From Acidobacteriota bacterium (GTDB lineage Bacteria > Acidobacteriota > Terriglobia > Terriglobales > Acidobacteriaceae), in the NCBI GenBank assembly GCA_021846985.1, contig JAJZVX010000008.1, positions 1 to 64,000 of the forward strand: 64,000 bases of DNA. Direction: 5' to 3'. Both the position numbers and the translations under genes were made by a program. Under the pieces are notes generated by a model. The model was given only the letters and a program-made list of their open reading frames with translations, did no database searches and was not told the origin of the DNA. Below, in pieces: positions 33,465-41,624 of this stretch; the stretch's first letter is position 1, and each line of letters opens with the position of its first letter.

Positions 33465-34343
33465 ATGAAGATCGCTTTTCTCGGACTAGGCAAAATGGGC
33501 TCTTCCATGGCCCGCCGCCTCCTCGAAGCCGGCCACGGCGTCACCGTCTGGAACCGCAGTCCCAAACCCGCCGAAGCCCTGGCCGCGGCCGGCGCCCGTG
33601 TCGCCGCCTCGCCCGCCGAGGCCGCCCGCTCCGGCGAGGCCGTCTGCACCATGCTCTTTGACGACGCCGCCCACGAGGACGTCCTCTTCCGCTCCGGCTT
33701 CTTCGACGCCCTCCCGTCTACAGCCGTCCATGTTTCCATGTCCACCATCAGCGCGGCCTTGAGTGAGCGCCTCGCCGCCGAACACGCCCGCCGCAACCAG
33801 CAATTTGTCGCCGCCCCCGTCTTCGGCCGCCCCAACGTGGCCGAGCAGGGCCGTCTGTGGATCGTCGTTGCCGGCCCCGATGCCGCCGTCACCCGCATCC
33901 GTCCCATGCTCGACCCCTTGAGCCGCGGCGTCTCCGTGGTGGGCTCCGAACCCCGCCAGGCTCACGCCCTGAAACTCGGCGGCAACTTCCTCATCAGCGC
34001 CATGATCCATTCCCTCGGCGAGGCCTTCGTCTACGCCGAGGCCCAGGGCATTCCGCCCGAGACCTTCTTCGAAACCGTCAACAGCGCCCTCTTCCAGTCG
34101 CCGTTCTACGCCGCTTACGCCGGCGTCATGCTGCATCCGCCGGAGCAACCGGGCGCCACCATCGAGCTTGGCGCCAAAGACCTCCGCCTCCTCCGCGCGG
34201 CCGCAGCCGACCGCAATACCCGTCTCAGCCTGGCCGACAGCATGGCCGAAATCTTCTCCCAGGCCCGTGACGCCGGGCTCAGCAACGAGGACTGGGCTGT
34301 GGGACAATATCGGATGGCGCAACGCCGCGGGCCGCGGGCCTAG
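33465..34343 (+). CDS. NAD(P)-dependent beta-hydroxyacid dehydrogenase
   Basis: A 292-aa member of the 3-hydroxyisobutyrate dehydrogenase / 6-phosphogluconate dehydrogenase-like group. It starts with the Rossmann motif IAFLGLGKMGSSMARRLL (3-20). It has the substrate-binding region around 90-125 (STISAALSE, PVFGRPNVAEQGR) and the catalytic Lys170 and Asn174 in LKLGGNF. Arg at position 31 (VWNRSP) favours NADPH. Members reduce or oxidise small beta-hydroxyacids such as glyoxylate, succinic semialdehyde or hydroxyisobutyrate. It precedes an SDR gene by 15 bp, so the two likely form an operon. Confidence 0.9.
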   Translation: MKIAFLGLGKMGSSMARRLLEAGHGVTVWNRSPKPAEALAAAGARVAASPAEAARSGEAVCTMLFDDAAHEDVLFRSGFFDALPSTAVHVSMSTISAALSERLAAEHARRNQQFVAAPVFGRPNVAEQGRLWIVVAGPDAAVTRIRPMLDPLSRGVSVVGSEPRQAHALKLGGNFLISAMIHSLGEAFVYAEAQGIPPETFFETVNSALFQSPFYAAYAGVMLHPPEQPGATIELGAKDLRLLRAAAADRNTRLSLADSMAEIFSQARDAGLSNEDWAVGQYRMAQRRGPRA

Positions 34344-34358
34344 TTCTTCAGGTTTAGG

Positions 34359-35138
34359 ATGGAAGCCATGAATCTGCAGGGAAAAATTGTCTTCATCACC
34401 GGTTCCTCCGGCGGCATCGGCGCCGCCACCGCCCTCGCCTTCGCCGCCCAGGGCGCCCGCCTTCTGCTCGCTGCCCGCCGCGCCGGCAAGCTGAGCTCCG
34501 TTGCCGCTCTCGCCCACCAGCGCGGAGCCGCCGCCGTCCACAGCATCCACCTGGATGTCCGCAACCGCCGCGCTGTTCAGGACTCCATTGATACCCTGCC
34601 CGAGGAGTGGGCCTCCATCGACATCCTCGTCAACAACGCCGGCCTCAGCCGCGGCCTCGAAAGACTCTACACCGGCCGCATCGAAGACTGGGAGGAGATG
34701 ATCGACACCAACGTCAAGGGACTCCTCTACGTCACTCGTGCCGTGGTTCCCGGCATGGTGGTGCGCGGCCACGGCCACGTCATCAATCTTGGTTCCACCG
34801 CCGGCGAGCTTACCTACCCCGGCGGCGCCGTCTACTGTGCCACCAAGGCCGCCGAGCGCTCCATCAACGACGGCCTCCGCCAGGACGTGCTCGGCACCCC
34901 CGTCCGTGTCACCACCGTTGATCCAGGCATGGTCGAAACCGACTTCAGCCTTGTCCGCTTCCACGGCGACAAGGAGCGCGCCGCCAAGGTCTATCAGGGC
35001 GTAAAGGCGCTCACCCCCGAGGACATCGCTGACGCCATTGTCTGGGCCGCCACGCGCCCCGCCCACGTCAACATCGCCCGCATCCTGCTCACGCCCGTCC
35101 AGCAGGCCAACTCCCTGCTCTTCCACCGCGATTCCTAA
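34359..35138 (+). CDS. SDR family oxidoreductase (YdfG-like)
   Basis: A 259-aa classical short-chain dehydrogenase. Visible features: TGSSGGIGAA (14-23), NNAG (92-95), catalytic Ser146, Tyr159 and Lys163 (YCATK). VDPGMVETDFS follows the active site and the C-terminus has EDIADAIVWAATRP. The last two features resemble E. coli YdfG, the NADP-dependent 3-hydroxy acid/serine dehydrogenase that also reduces malonic semialdehyde. With the beta-hydroxyacid dehydrogenase upstream this suggests semialdehyde reduction, but substrates are not fixed by sequence. The stop codon lies within a 19-bp tandem duplication. Confidence 0.9.
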   Translation: MEAMNLQGKIVFITGSSGGIGAATALAFAAQGARLLLAARRAGKLSSVAALAHQRGAAAVHSIHLDVRNRRAVQDSIDTLPEEWASIDILVNNAGLSRGLERLYTGRIEDWEEMIDTNVKGLLYVTRAVVPGMVVRGHGHVINLGSTAGELTYPGGAVYCATKAAERSINDGLRQDVLGTPVRVTTVDPGMVETDFSLVRFHGDKERAAKVYQGVKALTPEDIADAIVWAATRPAHVNIARILLTPVQQANSLLFHRDS

Positions 35139-35161
35139 CGGGCACCGCGATTCCTAACGGG
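35124..35161 (+). repeat. 19-bp tandem duplication over the SDR stop codon
   Basis: CACCGCGATTCCTAACGGG occurs twice in a row (35124-35142 and 35143-35161). The first copy contains the TAA that ends the SDR gene, and the second adds another TAA. Confidence 0.95.
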
Positions 35162-35204
35162 CAGCAGCGTTTCTTCCGCCTGGAGCAGATCCGGTGTCCA
35201 CCGG

Positions 35205-35432
35205 CTATCCCAGCGCTTTGATCTGCGCCTCGATCTCCACCAGCGCGGCCTCTAGCGCCGCCCGCCGCGCCGGATGAGAGGTCCGCTGCGACAGAATGCT
35301 CTCTCTCTGCAAATGCAGCGCCTGCTTCTTGCGTTCGCGCTGGGCCCGGCGCTGCTGCGCCAGCCGGCGGCTCTCCTCGCTTTCGGCTCCTTCCGTAGAA
35401 TTCACCGCCGCCTGCTGCAAGCCATTTGCCAT
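35205..35432 (-). CDS. Small charged protein of unknown function
   Basis: A 75-aa protein, largely helical and rich in Arg, Gln, Glu and Ala (SRRLAQQRRAQRERKKQAL). Its C-terminal stretch ARRAALEAALVEIEAQIKAL is suggestive of a short coiled coil. No signal peptide or membrane segment is seen. The ATG at 35432 has a good GGAGGATTC ribosome binding site, which makes it a believable gene. The frame is open 23 codons further upstream without need. I recognise no family; the strong basic middle could bind nucleic acid. Confidence 0.6.
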   Translation of the reverse strand: MANGLQQAAVNSTEGAESEESRRLAQQRRAQRERKKQALHLQRESILSQRTSHPARRAALEAALVEIEAQIKALG

Positions 35433-35551
35433 TGAATCCTCCCTCCATTTAATGTCTTGAACCGAAACACCTGTCTTCATTCTACGGGCGATTCGCTGCA
35501 ATCGGTCCCACGGATTGAAGGCCGTCGCCCCTGAACCATGGAGGATTCCGT

Positions 35552-36556
35552 ATGCGCGCCTGGCACATCTCGTCCTTTGGCATTGATTCCCTTGACTTTG
35601 TCGAGCGTCCTACCCCCGAGCCAGGCCCCGGTGAAGTTCTCGTCAAAGTGCGCGCCGTCAGCTTCAACTATCGCGATCTGCTCATGGTCAAGGGCATCTA
35701 CAACCCCAAGCTCCGCCTCCCCCGCATCCCCTGCTCCGACGGCGCCGGCGAAGTGGTCGCCGTGGGCGACGGCGTAACCGCCTTCAAGCCCAGAGACCGC
35801 GTGGCCGGCATTTTCATGCAGAACTGGCTCGACGGCCCGCTCACCCCCGCCAAGGCCCGCGGCGCCCTCGGCGGCGACATCGACGGCATGCTCGCCGAGC
35901 GCGTCGTCCTCAAAGCCTCCGGGCTCGTCGCCATCCCCGAGCACCTCAGCTTCGAAGAAGCCGCCACCCTGCCCTGCGCGGCCGTCACCGCATGGAACGC
36001 CCTCGCTGCCGGCAACCTCAAGCCCGGCGCCACCGTTCTCATCCAGGGCACGGGAGGCGTCTCCATCTTTGCCCTGCAGCTCGCCCGTCTCCGCGGCGCC
36101 CGCGTCCTCGGCATCTCCGGCAACAACGACAAGCTCAACCGCGCCTACTCGCTCGGCCTCGATGCCGGCCTCAACTACCGTGACAATCCCGAATGGGACC
36201 AGTGGGCCCTCGAGGAAACCGCCGGCGAGGGCGTCGATCTGGTCGTCGAAGTCGGCGGACTCGGCACGATGGCTCGCTCCCTCAAGGCCCTCCGCATGGG
36301 CGGCGTCATCGCCCAGATCGGCGTCCTCTCCGGCCCGGCCGACCCGCTTCCGCTCCCCTACATCCTCCACAAACAGGCCCGCATTCAGGGCATCTACGTC
36401 GGCTCACGCCAGGACTTCGAAGACCTCAACAAGGCCGTCTCCCTGGCCCTGCTGCGTCCCGTCGGCGAAAACTTCAACTGGTCCCAGGCCCGCGACGCCC
36501 TCCGCCGCATGGAAGAAGCCAGTCACTTCGGTAAGCTCGTCCTCACCGTCGCCTGA
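35552..36556 (+). CDS. MDR-superfamily NAD(P)-dependent alcohol dehydrogenase/quinone oxidoreductase
   Basis: A 334-aa medium-chain dehydrogenase. Its GroES-like N-terminal domain has VKVRAVSFNYRDLLMVKG and PCSDGAGEVVAVGDGVTAF. Its Rossmann domain (about 130-270) has LIQGTGGVSIFALQLA. It lacks both the structural-zinc Cys cluster and the full catalytic zinc set, so a zinc-free quinone-oxidoreductase-like enzyme is more likely than a classical zinc alcohol dehydrogenase. The substrate is unknown. It stands alone between a divergent small gene and a convergent TerC gene. Confidence 0.88.
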   Translation: MRAWHISSFGIDSLDFVERPTPEPGPGEVLVKVRAVSFNYRDLLMVKGIYNPKLRLPRIPCSDGAGEVVAVGDGVTAFKPRDRVAGIFMQNWLDGPLTPAKARGALGGDIDGMLAERVVLKASGLVAIPEHLSFEEAATLPCAAVTAWNALAAGNLKPGATVLIQGTGGVSIFALQLARLRGARVLGISGNNDKLNRAYSLGLDAGLNYRDNPEWDQWALEETAGEGVDLVVEVGGLGTMARSLKALRMGGVIAQIGVLSGPADPLPLPYILHKQARIQGIYVGSRQDFEDLNKAVSLALLRPVGENFNWSQARDALRRMEEASHFGKLVLTVA

Positions 36557-36570
36557 GCGGGCGCGGTCCT

Positions 36571-37431
36571 TCACGCCTTCTGCTTCACTCCCATCATCCA
36601 CGACGCCAGAGCGCATACTGCAAGAATGCCGCCCATCGCCACAAGTGAAATTGTCACCGGCACGTCCAGCCACGGCGAAGCCAGCATCTTCAGCGCCACA
36701 AACGCCAGCAGCACGCCCACTCCATAGTGCAGATAGCGGAAGCGGTCCAGCATGGCCGCCAGCACAAAGTAGAGCGAGCGCAGCCCTAGAATCGCCGCGA
36801 TGTTCGACGTGTACACCACAAATGGATTGTGCGAAACGGCCAGCACGGCGGGAATCGAATCCACGGCAAACAACACGTCGGTGATCTCCACCGCCAGGAT
36901 CACCGGCAGCAGCGATCCCTGCCCCGCCTGCATGCGCGCAATCCAGGCCGGCGCCGCGTCCCTGGCAGAGCCGCCGCGCACCACCCGCCACGCCGCAGCC
37001 AGAAGCACCGCCTCAAAGATCCACGTCACCCACGCAAAGCGGTCCAACAGAGCAATGCCCGCCAGAATAAACGCGGCGCGCAGCACCACCGCTCCAGCCA
37101 AACCCCAGGCCAGCGCGGCATGCTGGCTCCGGCGGCTCACCGCCAGCGCCTCAAAAATCACCAGGAATACGAAAAGATTGTCGATGCTCAGCGAGGTCTC
37201 AACCGTGTACCCGGCGACGAACTCGAGCGCCGTTTGCCGCCCATGCGCCGCATCGATCCACACCGCGAACGCCGCCGCGCCCAGCACCAGCAGCACCGTC
37301 CAGATCCACTGCACCGCCTGCGCGTGGGGCGATGAGCGGCGCTGCCCCGGCAGCAGCCAGCCCGCCAGCAGCACGGCCGCCACCACCAGGTGAAAACCCA
37401 GCCACCACACCCACGATGCGCCCGCAATCAT
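36571..37431 (-). CDS. TerC family membrane protein
   Basis: A 286-aa polytopic protein with about seven to nine transmembrane segments. It has the acidic intramembrane motifs of TerC/Alx proteins: ETSLSIDNLFVFLVIF (about 78-93), EITDVLFAVDSIPAV (about 182-196), and YTSNIAAILGLRSLYF. E. coli Alx and B. subtilis members export manganese, partly to metallate secreted proteins. A metal-export role is inferred; tellurite resistance is not implied by the name. There is no room upstream for a yybP-ykoY riboswitch, since the neighbouring gene ends 65 bp before the start codon. Confidence 0.92.
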   Translation of the reverse strand: MIAGASWVWWLGFHLVVAAVLLAGWLLPGQRRSSPHAQAVQWIWTVLLVLGAAAFAVWIDAAHGRQTALEFVAGYTVETSLSIDNLFVFLVIFEALAVSRRSQHAALAWGLAGAVVLRAAFILAGIALLDRFAWVTWIFEAVLLAAAWRVVRGGSARDAAPAWIARMQAGQGSLLPVILAVEITDVLFAVDSIPAVLAVSHNPFVVYTSNIAAILGLRSLYFVLAAMLDRFRYLHYGVGVLLAFVALKMLASPWLDVPVTISLVAMGGILAVCALASWMMGVKQKA

Positions 37432-37496
37432 AGAGGGATGCTATCGCACCGGACCGCTCCGCAACGTTGTAAAACGCCAGCTGGAACCTCGGGCGA

Positions 37497-38639
37497 TTAC
37501 TGCTTTTTCCTCTTGTGCGCGTGTTCTTTCTTCACGGCCGTTTTCATTTTTTCCGGGCGCATCAGCGGGATGGGCGCCATGTCCGGACCCATCCGCTTCA
37601 CCATATGGCCATCCATCTCGTACCGGAGGGTGCGCATCTGCGCCGGCCGGCTCATGCCCGTGGCCGCATCGGTCACCCGTGCATCGCTGCCGGCAATCTG
37701 AAAGCTGAACACCGGCGCGCTGCCCCCCGCCACCGGCTCCCGGCTCACCCGCACCGGAAGGTACCCCTCGATCGGATGCAGGCGAAACGCCGTCTCGTAC
37801 CGGTGATGCCGCAGACTCCATGTGAACACCCGCACCTGGTCGAAATCGAAAGGCAAGCCCGCCTTCGGCGGTTCCAGCACAGCCACATACTCCGGTAGAT
37901 CGTGACTGGGTCCAGGAGCAGCCGGATCGGTCACCTTGTCCAGCACGTACGAACCCACAATCCTCTGCCCCTCCGCATAGACACCGATCTCGTCGGGCAC
38001 ATCCGCATCCACCCGGCTGCCCAGAAGCCAGCCCGTGTGTCCCTGCGCGTCGCGCACCAGCCACCAGTCATCCATCGCTGGTGATGCCATGGGTTCGCCA
38101 GCCACGATGCCCGGGGTCTGCGCACCGCTGTGGCCGCGCCCTTCCGTCGCCGCCGGATGCTGCGCCTCGGCATGGCCCAGCGCAGGCTCCCGTGGCGCCG
38201 ATGCCCGCTCCAGCATCTGCACCTTGGCATTGGCCGCCAATAGATAAAAACGCTCCGCCTGCCGCCCCGGCGTCACGTGCAGATAAATGTCGTCGCGCAG
38301 CGTCCCCGTGGCCACTACCGGATCCTGCCGGTGCTGCCGGGCCAGCTCGCTGAACGCATCGAAGGTCTTCGCGTCGATCACGGCCCGCTCGTAAATCCAT
38401 CCCGCCTGGTTCTTCGCCGTCTTCACCTTCAGGAAGCGCCGGCCGCTCTGCAACACCTCCAGCTTGTCTCCGTTAAATACCTCCACCACGCGCGTTGAAA
38501 CCGCCGCCACGCGGTCGCGCAGGTAAACCCGCCGCGCCGAAACGTACACAAAGCCGTGCTGCTTGTGCCCAAAACGGCCGCATCCCGACAGGCCTGCCGC
38601 CACCCACAGCAAAAGGCACAGCGCCGCCACCGCGCGCAT
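37497..38639 (-). CDS. Lipoprotein with SH3-like region
   Basis: A 380-aa protein starting with a lipoprotein signal (LCLLLWVAAGLSGCGRFG; lipobox L-S-G-C). An SH3b-like unit comes next (about 30-85): VYVSARRVYLRDRVAAVSTR followed by VFNGDKLEVLQSGRRFLKVK and AGWIYERAVI. A second similar WWLVRDAQGHTGWLLGSRV unit is near residues 190-210. These act as cell-wall or envelope binding modules in other proteins. The rest is unassigned and ends in a Lys/His-rich tail. I start at ATG 38639, since the 46 codons upstream have no signal peptide. Confidence 0.75.
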   Translation of the reverse strand: MRAVAALCLLLWVAAGLSGCGRFGHKQHGFVYVSARRVYLRDRVAAVSTRVVEVFNGDKLEVLQSGRRFLKVKTAKNQAGWIYERAVIDAKTFDAFSELARQHRQDPVVATGTLRDDIYLHVTPGRQAERFYLLAANAKVQMLERASAPREPALGHAEAQHPAATEGRGHSGAQTPGIVAGEPMASPAMDDWWLVRDAQGHTGWLLGSRVDADVPDEIGVYAEGQRIVGSYVLDKVTDPAAPGPSHDLPEYVAVLEPPKAGLPFDFDQVRVFTWSLRHHRYETAFRLHPIEGYLPVRVSREPVAGGSAPVFSFQIAGSDARVTDAATGMSRPAQMRTLRYEMDGHMVKRMGPDMAPIPLMRPEKMKTAVKKEHAHKRKKQ

Positions 38640-38829
38640 CCCCCCGCGCCACCAGCCAATTGCATTGGAATTGAGCTTGAACACAGCCGATGACGAACAA
38701 ATTGAGCATAGCACTGTCAACCTGCGCTGACCTTTTCCACCTTGCCCGCAGAGCACCGTCCCGCCCCCAAACCGCAATCGCTTTTTCCTGAATTCGGTTT
38801 CGTCGTATCCTATAAGCTAAGACGCCGCC

Positions 38830-39270
38830 ATGAAGACCTTTACCCTCGACGAAGCGCAATCTCTGCTCCCCGTGCTCGAGTCGCTCCTTAAGCGCGCCAT
38901 CGAGAACAAGCAGGCCGCCGAAGCCGCGGAAAACGGCATCGCCGAGATCTCCCGCCGCATTTACGTCAACGGCGGCATGCGGGTTGACGTGGGCGACATT
39001 GCCCGCCGCCGCGCCGATATAGACACATTCCTCCAGCGCGTCCGGGAAAGCGTGGCTGAAATTGACTCCGTCGGCGCTCAGGTCAAAGACCTCGAAACAG
39101 GCCTCCTCGATTTTCCCTGCCGGCTCGACGATCAGGTCGTCATGCTCTGCTGGCGCATGGGAGAGCCCGCCATCGAACACTGGCACCCCGCCGACGCCGG
39201 CTTCAAAAACCGCCAACCCGTGGACGAACGCTTCCGCCGGCGCTCAGCCTCCGGCGGCCGGCCCAACTAG
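38830..39270 (+). CDS. DUF2203 family protein
   Basis: A 146-aa protein with the DUF2203 pattern. It opens FTLDEAQSLLPVLESLLKRA, continues with a long helix, then VGAQVKDLETGLLDFPCRLD and VMLCWRMGEPAIEHWHPADA. Function is unknown; the family is often found in GC-rich environmental bacteria. The ATG at 38830 is set just after TATCCTATAAGC, so its promoter is probably in the 190 bp between this and the divergent SH3-like lipoprotein gene. Confidence 0.9.
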   Translation: MKTFTLDEAQSLLPVLESLLKRAIENKQAAEAAENGIAEISRRIYVNGGMRVDVGDIARRRADIDTFLQRVRESVAEIDSVGAQVKDLETGLLDFPCRLDDQVVMLCWRMGEPAIEHWHPADAGFKNRQPVDERFRRRSASGGRPN

Positions 39271-39587
39271 CCCGCCCAGTGGCCTTCTCCACTCAATTTC
39301 TTCCACCCTGCTTCAAGACCGCCGAGGAAGGCAGACAGCCGGAAATGGACACCAAGAAATCATGCCATGCGCCTGCTTCCCTCATTGTGGGACTCGTCAA
39401 ATTCGGATAAAATTAGTCCGGAACTTGCCGCGCCCCGCTCGCATCTCTTATGTGAGCATGACCGCGATTCCCATACCCCTGCTGTGGCGTCTATTCCCGG
39501 GGTAGTAGTTCTCAGGTTTCTTCGGCTGCGGACCCCGCTGATCGGTCCCCGGCTCTCATCCATTCCATCACTGTGTAAGGAGTTGAC
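39271..39587. other. Intergenic region upstream of the peroxiredoxin gene
   Basis: An AT-rich patch (39402-39417, including GATAAAATTAG) may be part of a promoter or operator for the peroxiredoxin gene. I cannot assign a regulator. No small gene or terminator is clear. Confidence 0.4.
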
Positions 39588-40124
39588 ATGCTGACTGTAG
39601 GAGAGAAATTCCCCTCGTTTGAACTCACCGCCACCGTCTCCCTCGATCTCAAGAAGGCCTTTGAAACCATCACCGACCAGAGCTACGACGGCAAGTGGAA
39701 GGTCTATTTCTTCTGGCCCAAGGACTTCACCTTTGTCTGCCCCACTGAGATTGCAGCCTTCGGCGCCATGAACAAGGAGTTCACCGCCCGCAACGCTCAG
39801 ATCCTCGGCGGAAGCATCGATTCTGAATTCGTGCACTGGGCCTGGCGCAACGAGCAACCCTCGCTCAAAAACCTGCCCTTCCCCATGCTCTCCGACATCA
39901 AGCGCGAGCTCTCTGCCCAGCTTGGCATCCTCGACCTCAAGGCCGGCGTCAGCCAGCGCGCCACCTTCATCGTCGATCCCGAAAACATCATCCGCTTCGT
40001 CTACGTCACCGATCTCTCCATCGGCCGCGATCCCAAGGAAGTGCTGCGCGTCCTCGATGCCCTGCAGACCGGCGAACTCACCCCCTGCGGCTGGCACAAG
40101 GGCGAGGAAACCCTCCACGTTTAG
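39588..40124 (+). CDS. Peroxiredoxin (AhpC/TSA type)
   Basis: A 178-aa two-Cys peroxiredoxin that reduces hydrogen peroxide and alkyl hydroperoxides in the cytoplasm. The peroxidatic Cys51 is in FTFVCPTEI and the resolving Cys167 in LTPCGWHKGEET near the C-terminus. Its sequence is of the AhpC subgroup that works with AhpD or thioredoxin in actinobacteria and acidobacteria; neither AhpD nor AhpF is next to it, so its reductant is encoded elsewhere. AAGGAG is placed 6-7 nt before the ATG at 39588. Confidence 0.94.
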   Translation: MLTVGEKFPSFELTATVSLDLKKAFETITDQSYDGKWKVYFFWPKDFTFVCPTEIAAFGAMNKEFTARNAQILGGSIDSEFVHWAWRNEQPSLKNLPFPMLSDIKRELSAQLGILDLKAGVSQRATFIVDPENIIRFVYVTDLSIGRDPKEVLRVLDALQTGELTPCGWHKGEETLHV

Positions 40125-40240
40125 TCGTTTCCCCCGCGGCCGCCGTTCCCCTCCTGGAGAAGCAGTATTCCCTCCGTTGCGGAATTGCGGCCGTTCCCTT
40201 TTCCGCCCCAGACCGGCTGCGCGTCCACTATACTTACGCC

Positions 40241-41527
40241 ATGAAAATCGACCGACGCAGGGTTGTCGCCGGCCTCATGGCCTCCCCGCTCGTTGCCCAG
40301 TACGACGCCGTGGCCCACGCTCTGGCGCCCATGAAGATTACCGGCATCGAAACCGTCTACTGGAACTCCCGCGACGACGCGCCTTTCTGGCCTCACTGGA
40401 CCTGGGTCAAAATCGAAACCGACGCCGGCATTTCCGGCATCGGTGAAACTTATCCCCGCAATCCCGTCGAAGCGGCCATGATCCACTCCACCGCCTCGTC
40501 CCTCATCGGCAGCGATCCTCGCGACATCGAGCGCATCTGGGCCAGCCTCTACCGCTCCTTCGACTTCCAGGTCATCGGCGGCGCGGAAATCCGCGCTCTC
40601 AGCGCCATCGACCTCGCCCTCTGGGACATCCTCGGCAAATCCCTCAACGCCCCCGTCTACCGCCTCATCGGCGGCCGCAGCAACCCCCGCGTGCGCCTTT
40701 ACAACACCTGCTTCCCCTGGAAGTACGACTTCAACACCGAACCGGAAAAAATCATGCGGGAACTGATCGAGACCCGCGGCATCCGCGGCATCAAGATCTG
40801 GCCCTTCGACGGCGCCGCCGCCCGCAATCAAAACGAATTCATCACCTGGACCGACATCGACCAGGCTCTGGTCCCGGTCAAAAAACTCCGCGACGCCTTC
40901 GGCAGCGAAATCGAGATCGCCATCGAGCTCCACTCCCAGTGGAACCTGCCCGCCGCCATCCGCATCGCCCACGCTCTCGAACCATACCATCCCATGTGGC
41001 TTGAGGACGCCCTCATGCCCGGCAACTTCAAGCAGTACCACGAACTCGCCGCCGCCACATCGGCCCCGCTCATCGCCGGTGAGCGCATGGCCGGCAAGCT
41101 CCAGTTCGAGCAGCTCTTCGAGTCCCGCACCGTCAAGTTCGCCGAGTTCGACGTCACCTGGTGCGGCGGCCTCACCGAAGCCCGCAAAATCGCCGCCATG
41201 GCCGACGCCATGCAACTCCCCATCGCTCCCCACACCGCCGGCGGACCACTCCTCTTTTATGCCACCACCCACCTCTCCACCGCCGAGCCCAACGTCTGGA
41301 TTCAGGAAAGCTGCCAGCGCTTCTACGAGCACGACTGGCCCCTGATGCTCGAAAACCCCATCGCGCCCCAGGACGGACACATCACCATGACCGATGACCC
41401 CGGCTTCGGCATGAAGATCAAACCCGAGATCTGGAACCACCCCAAATCCATCCACCAGGTCACGCGCAAGCCCGGAGCACGCTTCAAACGCGGCGACCAG
41501 ACGGACACTGGCGGAACAAAGAATTAG
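40241..41527 (+). CDS. Enolase-superfamily enzyme (mandelate racemase/muconate lactonizing type)
   Basis: A 428-aa (beta/alpha)7-beta barrel enzyme. Metal ligands are at Glu229 (IAIELHS), Glu255 (WLEDAL) and Glu281 (AGERM). A barrel Lys185 (GIKIWPF) and His331 (IAPHTAGGP) are the likely acid/base pair. This set is characteristic of sugar-acid dehydratases of the MR group. The substrate could be a hexonate or similar. The N-terminus begins DRRRVVAGLMASPLVAQ, which looks like a short twin-arginine signal; export would be unusual for this enzyme class and needs checking. The next gene, aroB, is about 97 bp on and functionally unrelated. Confidence 0.85.
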   Translation: MKIDRRRVVAGLMASPLVAQYDAVAHALAPMKITGIETVYWNSRDDAPFWPHWTWVKIETDAGISGIGETYPRNPVEAAMIHSTASSLIGSDPRDIERIWASLYRSFDFQVIGGAEIRALSAIDLALWDILGKSLNAPVYRLIGGRSNPRVRLYNTCFPWKYDFNTEPEKIMRELIETRGIRGIKIWPFDGAAARNQNEFITWTDIDQALVPVKKLRDAFGSEIEIAIELHSQWNLPAAIRIAHALEPYHPMWLEDALMPGNFKQYHELAAATSAPLIAGERMAGKLQFEQLFESRTVKFAEFDVTWCGGLTEARKIAAMADAMQLPIAPHTAGGPLLFYATTHLSTAEPNVWIQESCQRFYEHDWPLMLENPIAPQDGHITMTDDPGFGMKIKPEIWNHPKSIHQVTRKPGARFKRGDQTDTGGTKN

Positions 41528-41624
41528 TTCCGCCCTCTCACCACCTCGCCAACAGCTCTCCTCATCCCCTCGGCGCCCCATTGACCCCTCCGGCGCCGCC
41601 GCGTTGCTTTAGGATGAAAACAGC

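Noticed and set aside
33486..35126. A 546-codon minus-strand frame opposite the hydroxyacid dehydrogenase and SDR genes
   Set aside because: It crosses both genes, has no signature, and matches the composition of an antisense shadow.
36640..37500. A manganese (yybP-ykoY) riboswitch was looked for upstream of the TerC gene
   Set aside because: Only 65 bp separate it from the neighbouring gene's end and no matching fold is visible.
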